Source: Methanolobus halotolerans (GTDB lineage Archaea > Halobacteriota > Methanosarcinia > Methanosarcinales > Methanosarcinaceae). Taken from it: DNA of 64,000 nt. The translations under genes and the position numbers were made by a program. Under the pieces are notes generated by a model that searched no databases, was not told where the DNA came from, and was given only the letters and a program-made list of their open reading frames with translations. Below are positions 45,265-53,439 of this stretch, one piece after another. How positions within the stretch are numbered: the first letter of the stretch is position 1; each line of letters opens with the position of its first letter. Where the stretch lies: positions 1 to 64,000 of the forward strand of contig NZ_PGGK01000011.1 of NCBI RefSeq assembly GCF_004745425.1. Reading direction: 5' to 3'.

Positions 45265-46179
45265 GTGGAACAGAATATCATCGAAGTCAATGGGCTCAGA
45301 AAAGAATACGGGGATTTCGTTGCAGTTGAAAACCTGAGCTTTTTCATAGGCAGGGGTGAGATATTCGGAATAGTGGGTCCAAACGGTGCCGGCAAGACGA
45401 CCACACTGAAGATGCTTGGCGGGCTTATCCGTCCGAGCAAGGGTAGTATTACCATGAAAGGCCTGGAAATGTCCCGGGACCCGGTGAGGATAAAGTCGTT
45501 TTTAGGTTTCCTTCCAGAAGAATCGCCGCTTTACGAAGGTATGTCAGTGGACGATTATCTGATGTTCTTTGCAGAGCTCTACGATATCGATAAAAGTGTA
45601 GCCCGGAAAAGGATATCGGATCTGCTCTTCGACCTGTCACTCAATGCAGACGGTAAGAAAATAGGCGACCTTTCTAAGGGTATGAAGCGTAAGGTTGCGA
45701 TTGCCCGCTCTCTTATAAATGATCCTGATGTCCTGATCTACGATGAGCCTGCATCAGGCCTTGACCCGATGACCTCCAGATACATCACAGATTACGTACG
45801 TTCCCTTAAAAAAGCCGGAAAGACTATCGTTTTCACTGCACATAATCTCTATCAGGTAGAGAGTCTTTGTGACAATATCCTGATAATGAAGGACGGCAGG
45901 GAAGTCATACAGGGAACAGCAGACTTGATACGGGAGGAATACGGGAAGATACAGTACCGTCTTGAGTTCAGGGTGGATAGCACAGAGGAGTACGACCTTG
46001 CAGATATAAAGCAACTGAACGGTGGTTATGTCATAGTGACCGATGATATAAATGTAGTCAACAATACTACCAAGTGGGTTGCCTCAAGAGGCGGGGACAT
46101 TGTAGAGATGCGTACGATCGTTCCTTCACTGGAAGACATCTTCCTCAGTATTATGGGTATTGAGCTTTTTGTTGATTGA
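45265..46179 (+). CDS. ABC transporter ATP-binding protein
   Basis: This 304-residue ATPase starts at GTG 45265. It has Walker A GPNGAGKTT (near 38), signature LSKGMKRKVAIARSL, Walker B VLIYDEPASGLDP, and the H-loop FTAHNL. The type is that of ABC-2 exporters, so it likely powers the permeases at 41318-44240, though these are divergent from it with mscS between. A C-terminal domain of about 85 residues has the usual form. Confidence 0.9.
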   Translation: MEQNIIEVNGLRKEYGDFVAVENLSFFIGRGEIFGIVGPNGAGKTTTLKMLGGLIRPSKGSITMKGLEMSRDPVRIKSFLGFLPEESPLYEGMSVDDYLMFFAELYDIDKSVARKRISDLLFDLSLNADGKKIGDLSKGMKRKVAIARSLINDPDVLIYDEPASGLDPMTSRYITDYVRSLKKAGKTIVFTAHNLYQVESLCDNILIMKDGREVIQGTADLIREEYGKIQYRLEFRVDSTEEYDLADIKQLNGGYVIVTDDINVVNNTTKWVASRGGDIVEMRTIVPSLEDIFLSIMGIELFVD

Positions 46180-46335
46180 TCTTTTTTGATTTATATCATG
46201 TCATTGCAAAAAAATTAATAAGAACACTGATGCAGGGATGCGAATGAGTAGGTACTTTTCCTTTATACTCATTATATATGAGTTCTTATGCCTGTTGGGT
46301 TATGGGACATACTCTTAAGAGACCCTGTCCGATCA

Positions 46336-46343
46336 TTTTAAAT
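46336..46343 (+). promoter_or_regulatory. TATA box of marR-MATE operon
   Basis: TTTTAAAT about 50 bases before the marR start. A transcript start about 25 bases downstream would fall inside the double palindrome at 46351-46380. Confidence 0.45.
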
Positions 46344-46350
46344 GCTCTTT

Positions 46351-46380
46351 GTTGCATATGCAACTGTTGCTATAGCAACA
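46351..46380. promoter_or_regulatory. Double palindromic operator before marR
   Basis: Two perfect 14-base palindromes with the same arms follow each other: GTTGCATATGCAAC (46351-46364) and GTTGCTATAGCAAC (46366-46379). Their centres are 15 bases apart. They overlap the expected transcript start of the MarR-MATE operon. The likely ligand is the MarR protein encoded just downstream, which would repress its own operon. Confidence 0.75.
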
Positions 46381-46392
46381 ATAGGGCATATT

Positions 46393-46878
46393 ATGAAATC
46401 TTCATCCAAAAATGCAAACCTTCTGATGGCAAAGATCAATGAGTCCGTAGGTAGGGAATCGTTCCTGCTTTCAAGACAGATCCGGATGTTTATAGCGAAG
46501 GAACTTGAACCCTATGGCATAGGAAGTGGCCAGTTCCCTTTTATGATGTGTCTGCTGCATCACGATGGTATAAGCCAGGAGAGTCTTACAAGATCATTGA
46601 ACTGTGATCGGGCCACAGGTACCCGGGCTCTGAACAAACTGGAGAAATGCGGTTACGTACGCAGGGAGGCCAATCCTCAGGACAAACGTGCCTATTGTGT
46701 TTTCCTGACAGAAAAAGCGATACATCTGGGACCTGTAATAAGGAAGGCATCTTCGCAGATAAATGATGTTATCTTCAAAGGATTCACCGGTGAGGAAAAA
46801 GCCATTTTCATAAGTATGATCACCAGGGCCATTAATAATATGTCGGCTGAGAACGAGGCGAAGAAGGCTTTAAAATGA
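46393..46878 (+). CDS. MarR-family regulator
   Basis: This 161-residue winged-helix protein has the MarR recognition region QESLTRSLNCDRATGTRALNKLEKCGYVRREANPQDKRAYCVFLTEKA, typical in length and form. ATG 46393 is chosen because it lies right after the operator; a frame from 46342 would run through it. The gene overlaps the MATE gene (ATGA), so the two form one operon. MarR proteins often sense toxic compounds exported by the pump they control. Confidence 0.92.
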   Translation: MKSSSKNANLLMAKINESVGRESFLLSRQIRMFIAKELEPYGIGSGQFPFMMCLLHHDGISQESLTRSLNCDRATGTRALNKLEKCGYVRREANPQDKRAYCVFLTEKAIHLGPVIRKASSQINDVIFKGFTGEEKAIFISMITRAINNMSAENEAKKALK

Positions 46879-48308
46879 AAGATGCGACAGTCGAACCGCG
46901 CCTCTCGCCGGAAAGCGAGGCCGGTGGAAGTACCGCCGGCATGAAAGCTCTGTCAGGTGATCCGAAAAAAGCAATGATCAAGCTGGCACTACCGATGATG
47001 CTTGCCATGTCCATCCAGACCGTGTATAATCTTGTTGATACGTTCTGGGTATCAGGCCTTGGAGCTGACTCTCTTGCAGCGGTAGGTTTCGTATTCCCTT
47101 TTTTCTTTGCCTCTATAGCCCTCTCCACTGGTCTTGGTGTGGGCGGTGGCTCTGCAATATCCCGGAAGCTGGGTGCAAGGGATAAGCAGGGGGCTGATAA
47201 TGTTGCTGTCCACACGATGATCCTCATGCTCATTCTGGTGGTATTGTTCACGGTCCCGCTCTACATGTATGCGGACAGGATATTCACTCTTATAGGCGCC
47301 GGAAAGACAGTAGGACTGGCAACTTCATACGGAAAGGTCATCTTTGCCGGAAGCCTGCTTATGTTCTTTCCCAATGTAGCAAGTGCTATCCTGCGTAGTG
47401 AAGGTGATACTAAACGTGCCATGAATGCAATGATACTTGGTTCTGTGTTAAATATAATACTGGACCCAATTCTGATCTACTGGCTCGATATGGGTGTGGC
47501 GGGTGCGGCCTGGGCAACTGTGATCTCTCTCGGTGTCAGTGCCGTTCTCATGGCCAACTGGTTGTTCTTCAGAAAAGATACATATGTTTCCTTCGATTTC
47601 AAGGACTTCAGCTTCGACAGGGGTATCCTCCGTGATATCTTCAGGGTAGGCATACCTGCATCCTTCCAGCAGTCATCCATGGCCTTGATGATGCTTTTAA
47701 TGAATGCCATCATAATCTATGTCAGTGATACCGATGGAGTAGCTGTCTACACTGTTGGCTGGCGTGTCGCAATGATAGCTGTTGCTCCTCTCATCGGTAT
47801 TTCGACTGCTGTTATAACCATGAGTGGTTTTGCCTTCGGGGAAGGTTCTCATGACAAAGTGTCTTTCTCACACCTCTATGCCACAAAAATGGGCTTTCTT
47901 GTTGAGACTGTTATTGCGGTCCTGACATTTGTTCTCGCCCCGCAGATCGCCTATGCTTTTACCATGTCTGAAGGTGCAGCCCATCTGACCGGTGACCTTA
48001 CGATCTTCCTCAGGATAATCTGTATCTTCTATCCGATGGTATCCCTGGGTATGCTTTCATCAGCTCTTTTCCAGGGAGTGGGAAAGGGTGTTAATGCACT
48101 TATGGCAACAATTCTGCGTGCTCTCATATTCGTTCCTCTGTTTGCTCTAATCTTTGCAGTAAGTTTCGATTATGGACTTGTCGGCATCTGGTGGGGCATT
48201 GTAGTCGGGAATACCCTCGGAGCGGCAGTGATTTTCCTGTGGGCAAGGATGTATCTGGGAAGCCTGGCCAAAAAAGAGGCGGGACATACTGTAGCTGAGG
48301 CCACATAG
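46875..48308 (+). CDS. MATE-family efflux pump
   Basis: This 477-residue protein has twelve predicted membrane helices in two halves (IKLALPMMLAMSIQTVYNLVDTFWVSGLG begins the first; the second begins near FRVGIPASFQQSSMALMM). The family exports drugs or metabolites against sodium or protons. The gene overlaps marR by four bases. The specific substrate is unknown. It ends in TAG. Confidence 0.92.
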   Translation: MKDATVEPRLSPESEAGGSTAGMKALSGDPKKAMIKLALPMMLAMSIQTVYNLVDTFWVSGLGADSLAAVGFVFPFFFASIALSTGLGVGGGSAISRKLGARDKQGADNVAVHTMILMLILVVLFTVPLYMYADRIFTLIGAGKTVGLATSYGKVIFAGSLLMFFPNVASAILRSEGDTKRAMNAMILGSVLNIILDPILIYWLDMGVAGAAWATVISLGVSAVLMANWLFFRKDTYVSFDFKDFSFDRGILRDIFRVGIPASFQQSSMALMMLLMNAIIIYVSDTDGVAVYTVGWRVAMIAVAPLIGISTAVITMSGFAFGEGSHDKVSFSHLYATKMGFLVETVIAVLTFVLAPQIAYAFTMSEGAAHLTGDLTIFLRIICIFYPMVSLGMLSSALFQGVGKGVNALMATILRALIFVPLFALIFAVSFDYGLVGIWWGIVVGNTLGAAVIFLWARMYLGSLAKKEAGHTVAEAT

Positions 48309-48328
48309 GAGTGTCTTATCACAGAACG

Positions 48329-48401
48329 CGCCCTTTCCAAAAACTTATAAGCTCTTTGTCGGATAGATAACATTAGTTTTATTAGTTTCCGATAAAGGGC
48401 G
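48329..48401. promoter_or_regulatory. Inverted repeat region before cbiZ
   Basis: CGCCCTTT (48329-48336) is mirrored by AAAGGGCG (48394-48401), and an inner TCGGA/TCCGA pair lies between. A TATA-like CTTATAAG (48344-48351) lies inside. If transcription starts 25 bases past that TATA, the left arm would not be in the RNA, so a DNA-level operator is more likely than a riboswitch. No cobalamin riboswitch core is seen. Confidence 0.35.
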
Positions 48402-48450
48402 TTTGCAATTTTTTACGGATAACATACAATATTATCATGGTGAAAATTTC

Positions 48451-49638
48451 ATGATCAAACATCTTGAAAATACCTCGGAGGCCGGAACGAATACAGAGGA
48501 ATGCCTGCATTTTACGGATAATGAGCAAGTCCTGCTACTGGAGACCTCTGGTGGTGAAAAATTGTACAGAAGGTTTGATTCCATTGTAGTTGTTCTTCCC
48601 TGTGGAAGGAGTACTCTCACAACTTCCTGGGTCAACGGAGGATACAGGGAGGACCTGCAGGCAATTTTCAATCATAGTGTGCCAAGGGGGAAGAACTCTA
48701 TAGAGGATCTTGAAGGGGGAAGTATCCCTGCTTATCTTGAATTCATTTCAAAAGGTCTTGGACTGGATCCTGACACCTCATCCGGCTTGCTGACGGCTGC
48801 CTGTATGGATAATGTTGCCATCGCCACACGTTCTTTCAGGAGTGTCGAGGTGACAGCGGTAGTAACCGGTGGTATCGAGGTCAACGGCGGACGTGTCGGG
48901 GATCCTGCATCATATTATCAGGAAAACGGGACCTATCAGTTCATCAAGGGAACCATAAACACTATACTTATCGTAGGTGCAAATCTGCCGGAATATTCAA
49001 TGAACAGGGCTGTTGTGACAGCTACCGAGGCAAAGACCGCGACCCTGCAGCAGCTTATGGCACCGAGTCGCCACTCACAGGGTATTGCAACGGGTTCGGG
49101 GAGTGATATGCTGGCCATCGTCGCAGACAGGACCAGCCCAATACTGCTCACAGATGCAGGAAAGCATTCCAAGCTTGGGGAAATGATCGGACTGTGCGTG
49201 CTTGAAGCTACTCAAAGGGCCCTGGAGCTGCAGTCAGATCTCACACTTCTCTCCCAGAGGGATATGATGGTGCGCCTTGACAGGTTCGGTGTTGATGAGG
49301 CAATGTACTGGAAGGCAGCATCAAAGCTTGAAGGCCAGAATAGTAAGGCCACTTTTCTAAAAGCACTTCGGGAGTTTTCAAAGAATCCCTCTCTGGTGGG
49401 AAGTGCAGCTGCCGTTCTGCATATCCTTGATGAGGTATCGTGGGGGCTTATTCCGGAGACTGCCGGAAGGAAAACTTCGATTGCCATTATGAAAGGTCTG
49501 CCTGATCTGTTAGGATGTGCTGTTCCGGTGCCTTTTGATGACATTCTGGACGAAAAGAACGCTATTATGGACAACTGGATCAATATAACTGCATGGCTGG
49601 TCAAGAACGGCAGATATGGCGGGGTGTCTGATAAATGA
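48451..49638 (+). CDS. cbiZ: Adenosylcobinamide amidohydrolase
   Basis: This 395-residue protein has a CbiZ domain (SGLLTAACMDNVAIATRSFRSVEVTAVVTGGIEVNGGRVGDPASY, about 110-160, then NTILIVGANL and an Ala/Thr-rich helix). CbiZ removes the aminopropanol arm from salvaged cobinamide to give cobyric acid, which feeds corrinoid cofactor synthesis needed by methyltransferases. Start ATG 48451 follows GGTGAAAATTTC; the frame upstream to 48403 is unlikely. The C-terminal 130 residues are an added helical region. Confidence 0.85.
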   Translation: MIKHLENTSEAGTNTEECLHFTDNEQVLLLETSGGEKLYRRFDSIVVVLPCGRSTLTTSWVNGGYREDLQAIFNHSVPRGKNSIEDLEGGSIPAYLEFISKGLGLDPDTSSGLLTAACMDNVAIATRSFRSVEVTAVVTGGIEVNGGRVGDPASYYQENGTYQFIKGTINTILIVGANLPEYSMNRAVVTATEAKTATLQQLMAPSRHSQGIATGSGSDMLAIVADRTSPILLTDAGKHSKLGEMIGLCVLEATQRALELQSDLTLLSQRDMMVRLDRFGVDEAMYWKAASKLEGQNSKATFLKALREFSKNPSLVGSAAAVLHILDEVSWGLIPETAGRKTSIAIMKGLPDLLGCAVPVPFDDILDEKNAIMDNWINITAWLVKNGRYGGVSDK

Positions 49639-49657
49639 AAACAGATTCGGGATAACT

Positions 49658-50647
49658 ATGAAAGAACTGATGAATCTCTCAACTTACAAGGTCGAGATGG
49701 ATATATTCGATTCTGACTGGGGTAAGATCTCAAACTTCCTGACCAGACACCAACTTGACGGGATCGAGCTTTACGTAGATCATATTTCAGTACCGGAGAT
49801 ACCGGACCATCTTATACAGGGTGTGCACCTTCCTTATTGGATGGGAAGGCACAGGGCATGGCTTGATGATGCTGTTTTCTGCTCCGATATTGAGGACGCT
49901 GAGAAAACATATCTTTTCGGTGGTCAGAGCCGCGAGGAAGTGATTATGAACTTCAGGAGGTCAATGGAGAATGCAGGCCTGCTTGATGTGGCATACGGGG
50001 TGTTCCATGTGGCTTACGTTGAACTGGAGCATGTGTTCACACGTTCTTTCAATTGTACCGACTACGATGTTATGGACACTACGGCGGATTTTTTGAATGA
50101 AGCCGTTGCATTGTTCCCCCGGGGAGAGCCTCCCGTGCGTCTCTTTTTTGAGAACCTATGGTGGCCGGGACTGACATTTCTCGACCCTGGGGCTATAAAC
50201 CATTTTGCCGAACGCCTTGATTTTGACAACTGGGCCTTTGTGCTCGATGTAGGTCATCTCATGAATGCTACCACCGTTTGCAGGGAAGAGGAATGTGCTG
50301 TGGATACTGTCCTGGATGTACTTTCAAAGCTTCCTGAAGACGTAGTGGACCGCATAGAAGGTATGCATTTCCATCACAGTTTGTCCGGAGATATCATGCA
50401 GTCAGGCCAGGATATTTCTGTTCCGGAAGGCTTTGCACAAATGGCTTTCTTTGATCGTCTGGGTAAGGTCATGGAGGTGGTTGAAAAGATGGATCAGCAT
50501 ATGCCTTTCACACATGAGCGCTGTTCGGAGATAGTAGAATACGTATCTCCTGACTACCTTACACATGAATTCATAATCCATGACCTGCAATCCATTGATG
50601 AAAAGATAAGGACGCAACGTGCTGCTTTGAATAAAAAGACCCTTTAA
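49658..50647 (+). CDS. Xylose isomerase-like TIM-barrel protein
   Basis: This 329-residue protein has the AP-endonuclease-2/sugar isomerase barrel pattern. It includes LDGIELYVDH at the start, GVHLPYW, RLFFENLWWPG (metal ligand Glu), WAFVLDVGHLMNA (metal Asp and His), and GMHFHHSLSGD (His pair). It starts shortly after cbiZ, 19 bases past its stop, so may share its message. True substrate unknown; corrinoid or sugar phosphate chemistry is possible. Confidence 0.72.
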   Translation: MKELMNLSTYKVEMDIFDSDWGKISNFLTRHQLDGIELYVDHISVPEIPDHLIQGVHLPYWMGRHRAWLDDAVFCSDIEDAEKTYLFGGQSREEVIMNFRRSMENAGLLDVAYGVFHVAYVELEHVFTRSFNCTDYDVMDTTADFLNEAVALFPRGEPPVRLFFENLWWPGLTFLDPGAINHFAERLDFDNWAFVLDVGHLMNATTVCREEECAVDTVLDVLSKLPEDVVDRIEGMHFHHSLSGDIMQSGQDISVPEGFAQMAFFDRLGKVMEVVEKMDQHMPFTHERCSEIVEYVSPDYLTHEFIIHDLQSIDEKIRTQRAALNKKTL

Positions 50648-50770
50648 GATGCTTCCTGCCTGTATCTGCTTTGCAGGCCGTATACGTGGGGTGATCACAA
50701 GTGTTCACTTCTGACAGATAAGATGCAGTGCGGAATTTATATATATAGGACTGCATAATCCCTTATATCT

Positions 50771-51325
50771 ATGAGTATAGTCGATAATAACGAATCTGAA
50801 GATCCTGAACATATTGACCGTTTAAAACTTTTCAGTGCTCTTGGAAGTGAAACCCGTCTTAGGATGCTCGGGAAGCTGACCGAAGGAGAAATGCATATCT
50901 CCGAACTTGCACGAGAGCTGGGGATTTCGGTCCCTGTAGCAGCAAAACATGCAAATATACTTGAAGCGGCAGACCTCATACAGAGGAAAGTATATGGTAA
51001 GACCCATGTACTTCAATTGAATAACAGGAATATGTTCAAGGCACTTGATATGTTCGCACCCTGCAAAAGCGTTGAGGTGGAAAAAGGCACAACATTACTG
51101 GAGACATTGAAGAAGGTGTCTGTTGTCGAAGTAAGGAACATACGCGGTCAGGAGAACATTGTTTCTACCAATGGTGAGGAAGGTTTTTTTGTTTATGAGG
51201 TGAACGGCGAGTTCTCTGATAAGACTGTAAGTAATTTCACTTTTGATAAGAACTCAACTGTAATGTGGAAGAAACTTGAACCTGTAAGTATGCTGAAGAT
51301 CAGGGTCAAGGTCAGGGAAGAGTAA
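50771..51325 (+). CDS. ArsR-like winged-helix regulator
   Basis: This 184-residue protein has an ArsR-type HTH at about 15-95 (LFSALGSETRLRMLGKLTEGEMHISELARELGISVPVAAKHANILEAADLI) and a further beta domain of about 85 residues. It has a strong TATA (TTTATATATATAGG, 50739-50752) just upstream. The ligand of the C-terminal domain is unknown. It lies between the TIM-barrel gene and the repair cluster and might control either. Confidence 0.85.
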   Translation: MSIVDNNESEDPEHIDRLKLFSALGSETRLRMLGKLTEGEMHISELARELGISVPVAAKHANILEAADLIQRKVYGKTHVLQLNNRNMFKALDMFAPCKSVEVEKGTTLLETLKKVSVVEVRNIRGQENIVSTNGEEGFFVYEVNGEFSDKTVSNFTFDKNSTVMWKKLEPVSMLKIRVKVREE

Positions 51326-51440
51326 TTATCTTCCTCTTGTAGTTACTTTTGATTTGTATTCCTGTTTCTGATACCTTCCCTGAATTACTTTCACTTCGCT
51401 TGGAAGTCGTGTATATAGGCCGATGCAGAATTAATATGCA

Positions 51441-52580
51441 ATGACCAGTTGGCACCCTGTTAATGAACACCATATGACTCTTATGGAACGGATGAAGGTC
51501 CTTTCCGAGGGAACAAAATATGATAGCTGTAACCAGGGTGCTGTATGCCATGCATTCGGGCCTGACGGTCGATGCATCCAGCTCTACAAGACGCTTCTAA
51601 CCAATACGTGTTCAGGCGAATGTACCTATTGTCCTAACAGATATGGGAGGCAATCTGCAAAGGCTTCCCTTACTCCGGAGGAGATTGCGAAGATCACCTG
51701 GTCCTTCTACAGAAAGAATGCTATTGAAGGCTTGTTCCTGTCTTCTGGAGTGATGGGGGATGCAGAGAGAACAGCTGAGAAGCAGCTTGAGGTCGCAAGA
51801 CTTCTACGCAATCAGGGTTTTAAGGGGTATATACACATGCGGTTGATGCCGGGTACTCCGTTGTACCTGCTGGAGGAAATCGCTGACTATGCAAACAAGT
51901 TCGGTGTTAATGTAGAAACCACAAGTTCTGTCAACTATTCGGAGATATGTCCTAACTTCGATTACAACAGTGATGTGCTGCAGAGGCTCAAGTGGACAAG
52001 GGACCTGATAAACAAGAAACGAAAAGAAGTAGGTTATGGGGGTCGTATCATAGGTGCCAATGACACTCAATTCGTTGTGGGAGCACTATCAGAATCCGAT
52101 AGTGAGATTATCCGGACCGTGGATGATCTCATGGACAGGTATGAACTGAGGCGACCGTATTTTATGAGTTTTAACCCGGTTCCTTCCACACCCCTTGAGA
52201 ATAATCCTTCACCGCCTGGGTGGCGGGAGACCAGGCTATACCAGGCATCCTATCTATTGAAGGACTACGGCCTGAAGGCCTTTGATCTTGGTCAGGTTTA
52301 CGATGACAATGGTTTCCTTGCAGACACAGACCCTAAAATGCTGCTTGCGCAATCACATCCTGAGAGATTCCCGGTAAATATCAATTCAGCAAGTCTGAAA
52401 GATCTGCTTCTTGTTCCGGGCATAGGGCCGGTGGGTGCCAACAGGATAATCAGGTCCAGACCCATCTCTTCCGAGAAAGAACTCATGCGAATGGGTGTGG
52501 TTATTTCCAGGGCACGTCCTTTCATTGAGATCAATGGGAACAGGCAGACCAACCTTTCATCTTTTATGGAGGCAAGCTAA
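51441..52580 (+). CDS. Radical SAM protein, putative DNA modification/repair
   Basis: This is a 379-residue protein. The radical SAM motif is CSGECTYC (about 53-60), and a helix-hairpin-helix segment (LKDLLLVPGIGPVGANRIIRSRPI) near 312-335 binds DNA. This matches the TIGR03916-type family found next to TIGR03915 proteins, as here. The pair is linked in many genomes with uracil-DNA glycosylase. The chemistry is unknown. Its stop overlaps the next start (TAATG). Confidence 0.88.
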   Translation: MTSWHPVNEHHMTLMERMKVLSEGTKYDSCNQGAVCHAFGPDGRCIQLYKTLLTNTCSGECTYCPNRYGRQSAKASLTPEEIAKITWSFYRKNAIEGLFLSSGVMGDAERTAEKQLEVARLLRNQGFKGYIHMRLMPGTPLYLLEEIADYANKFGVNVETTSSVNYSEICPNFDYNSDVLQRLKWTRDLINKKRKEVGYGGRIIGANDTQFVVGALSESDSEIIRTVDDLMDRYELRRPYFMSFNPVPSTPLENNPSPPGWRETRLYQASYLLKDYGLKAFDLGQVYDDNGFLADTDPKMLLAQSHPERFPVNINSASLKDLLLVPGIGPVGANRIIRSRPISSEKELMRMGVVISRARPFIEINGNRQTNLSSFMEAS

Positions 52581-53419
52581 TGATCATAGCTTTTAAGGAA
52601 AATGTAGAAGGCGTGCTACTGGCATGCTCACAACTGCTGGATCGTCCGGATCATGACCTTGTTTTTGCAAAGGATCTGAATGAGCTCCGGGACAAAATAT
52701 CTTTTTCAGGGATTGAGGGGGAAATGAAGGTGGTCGGATTCAAACCAGTGGCCAACTGCTCCGAGCTTGCTGCCGGCATATTTTGTAAGAGAAAAAGCAG
52801 CCGTATGTCCCAAAGGGATCCCGGTGTGGAAAGGTATATCGATCTTGTCCTTAGGCATTCGTCCTGCAATCCTGCGGAACTGGTACATTTGATATGTTCC
52901 TGTGCCGGGGATGCCAATCATTTGTATTCGGGGAAGGCCCTTGCGGGTAAGAGGTATTATAATTATATGCGGGATGTAATACGTGCATACCAAAAGTTGT
53001 GCATGTTCGCCAGGCCTGATCTTGTAAACGGCATCCTGTCAGTAAAAGTGGACTCACCTCACTTTATCGGCGACATGTTCTGTCGATGGCTTGCGGGAAA
53101 GAATCCTGATCTGCCAGTCTATGTCGTGGAAAAGGATATTGCATGGATAGGCAACGGCCACTATCTTGGCCTTGAAAATTTTATGACCGTACGCTCCTCT
53201 TTTGTAGAACACCTGAGTTTCTCAAGGGAGGATGATGAGGTAGACCATTTGTGGGATGTTTATTATGATTCGCAGATGATCCCTTCCCGCAGAAATAAAA
53301 GACATTCAAAGCACTTACAACCAAAAAGCTCAGCTTCTGTTAGTGAGATGTCCCGAAGGGACCGATATAAGGTTGAACGTGGGATAGCAAGTTGCACTCT
53401 TGATAGGTTTAATACTTAG
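52580..53419 (+). CDS. TIGR03915-like DNA metabolism protein
   Basis: This 279-residue protein is the regular partner of the radical SAM gene just upstream and starts inside its stop. It has LPVYVVEKDIAWIG near residue 180 and a C-terminal basic region (RRNKRHSKHLQPK). Family members are probably involved in DNA repair, but no activity is known. It ends in TAG, with the MutS-like gene 20 bases downstream. Confidence 0.82.
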   Translation: MIIAFKENVEGVLLACSQLLDRPDHDLVFAKDLNELRDKISFSGIEGEMKVVGFKPVANCSELAAGIFCKRKSSRMSQRDPGVERYIDLVLRHSSCNPAELVHLICSCAGDANHLYSGKALAGKRYYNYMRDVIRAYQKLCMFARPDLVNGILSVKVDSPHFIGDMFCRWLAGKNPDLPVYVVEKDIAWIGNGHYLGLENFMTVRSSFVEHLSFSREDDEVDHLWDVYYDSQMIPSRRNKRHSKHLQPKSSASVSEMSRRDRYKVERGIASCTLDRFNT

Positions 53420-53439
53420 GAGCGCAATTCTGGGATAGT

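Noticed and set aside
48309-48450. Cobalamin riboswitch before cbiZ
   Set aside because: No conserved B12-box or recognisable riboswitch core is visible, and the inverted repeats enclose the likely TATA box, so an RNA switch is not supported.
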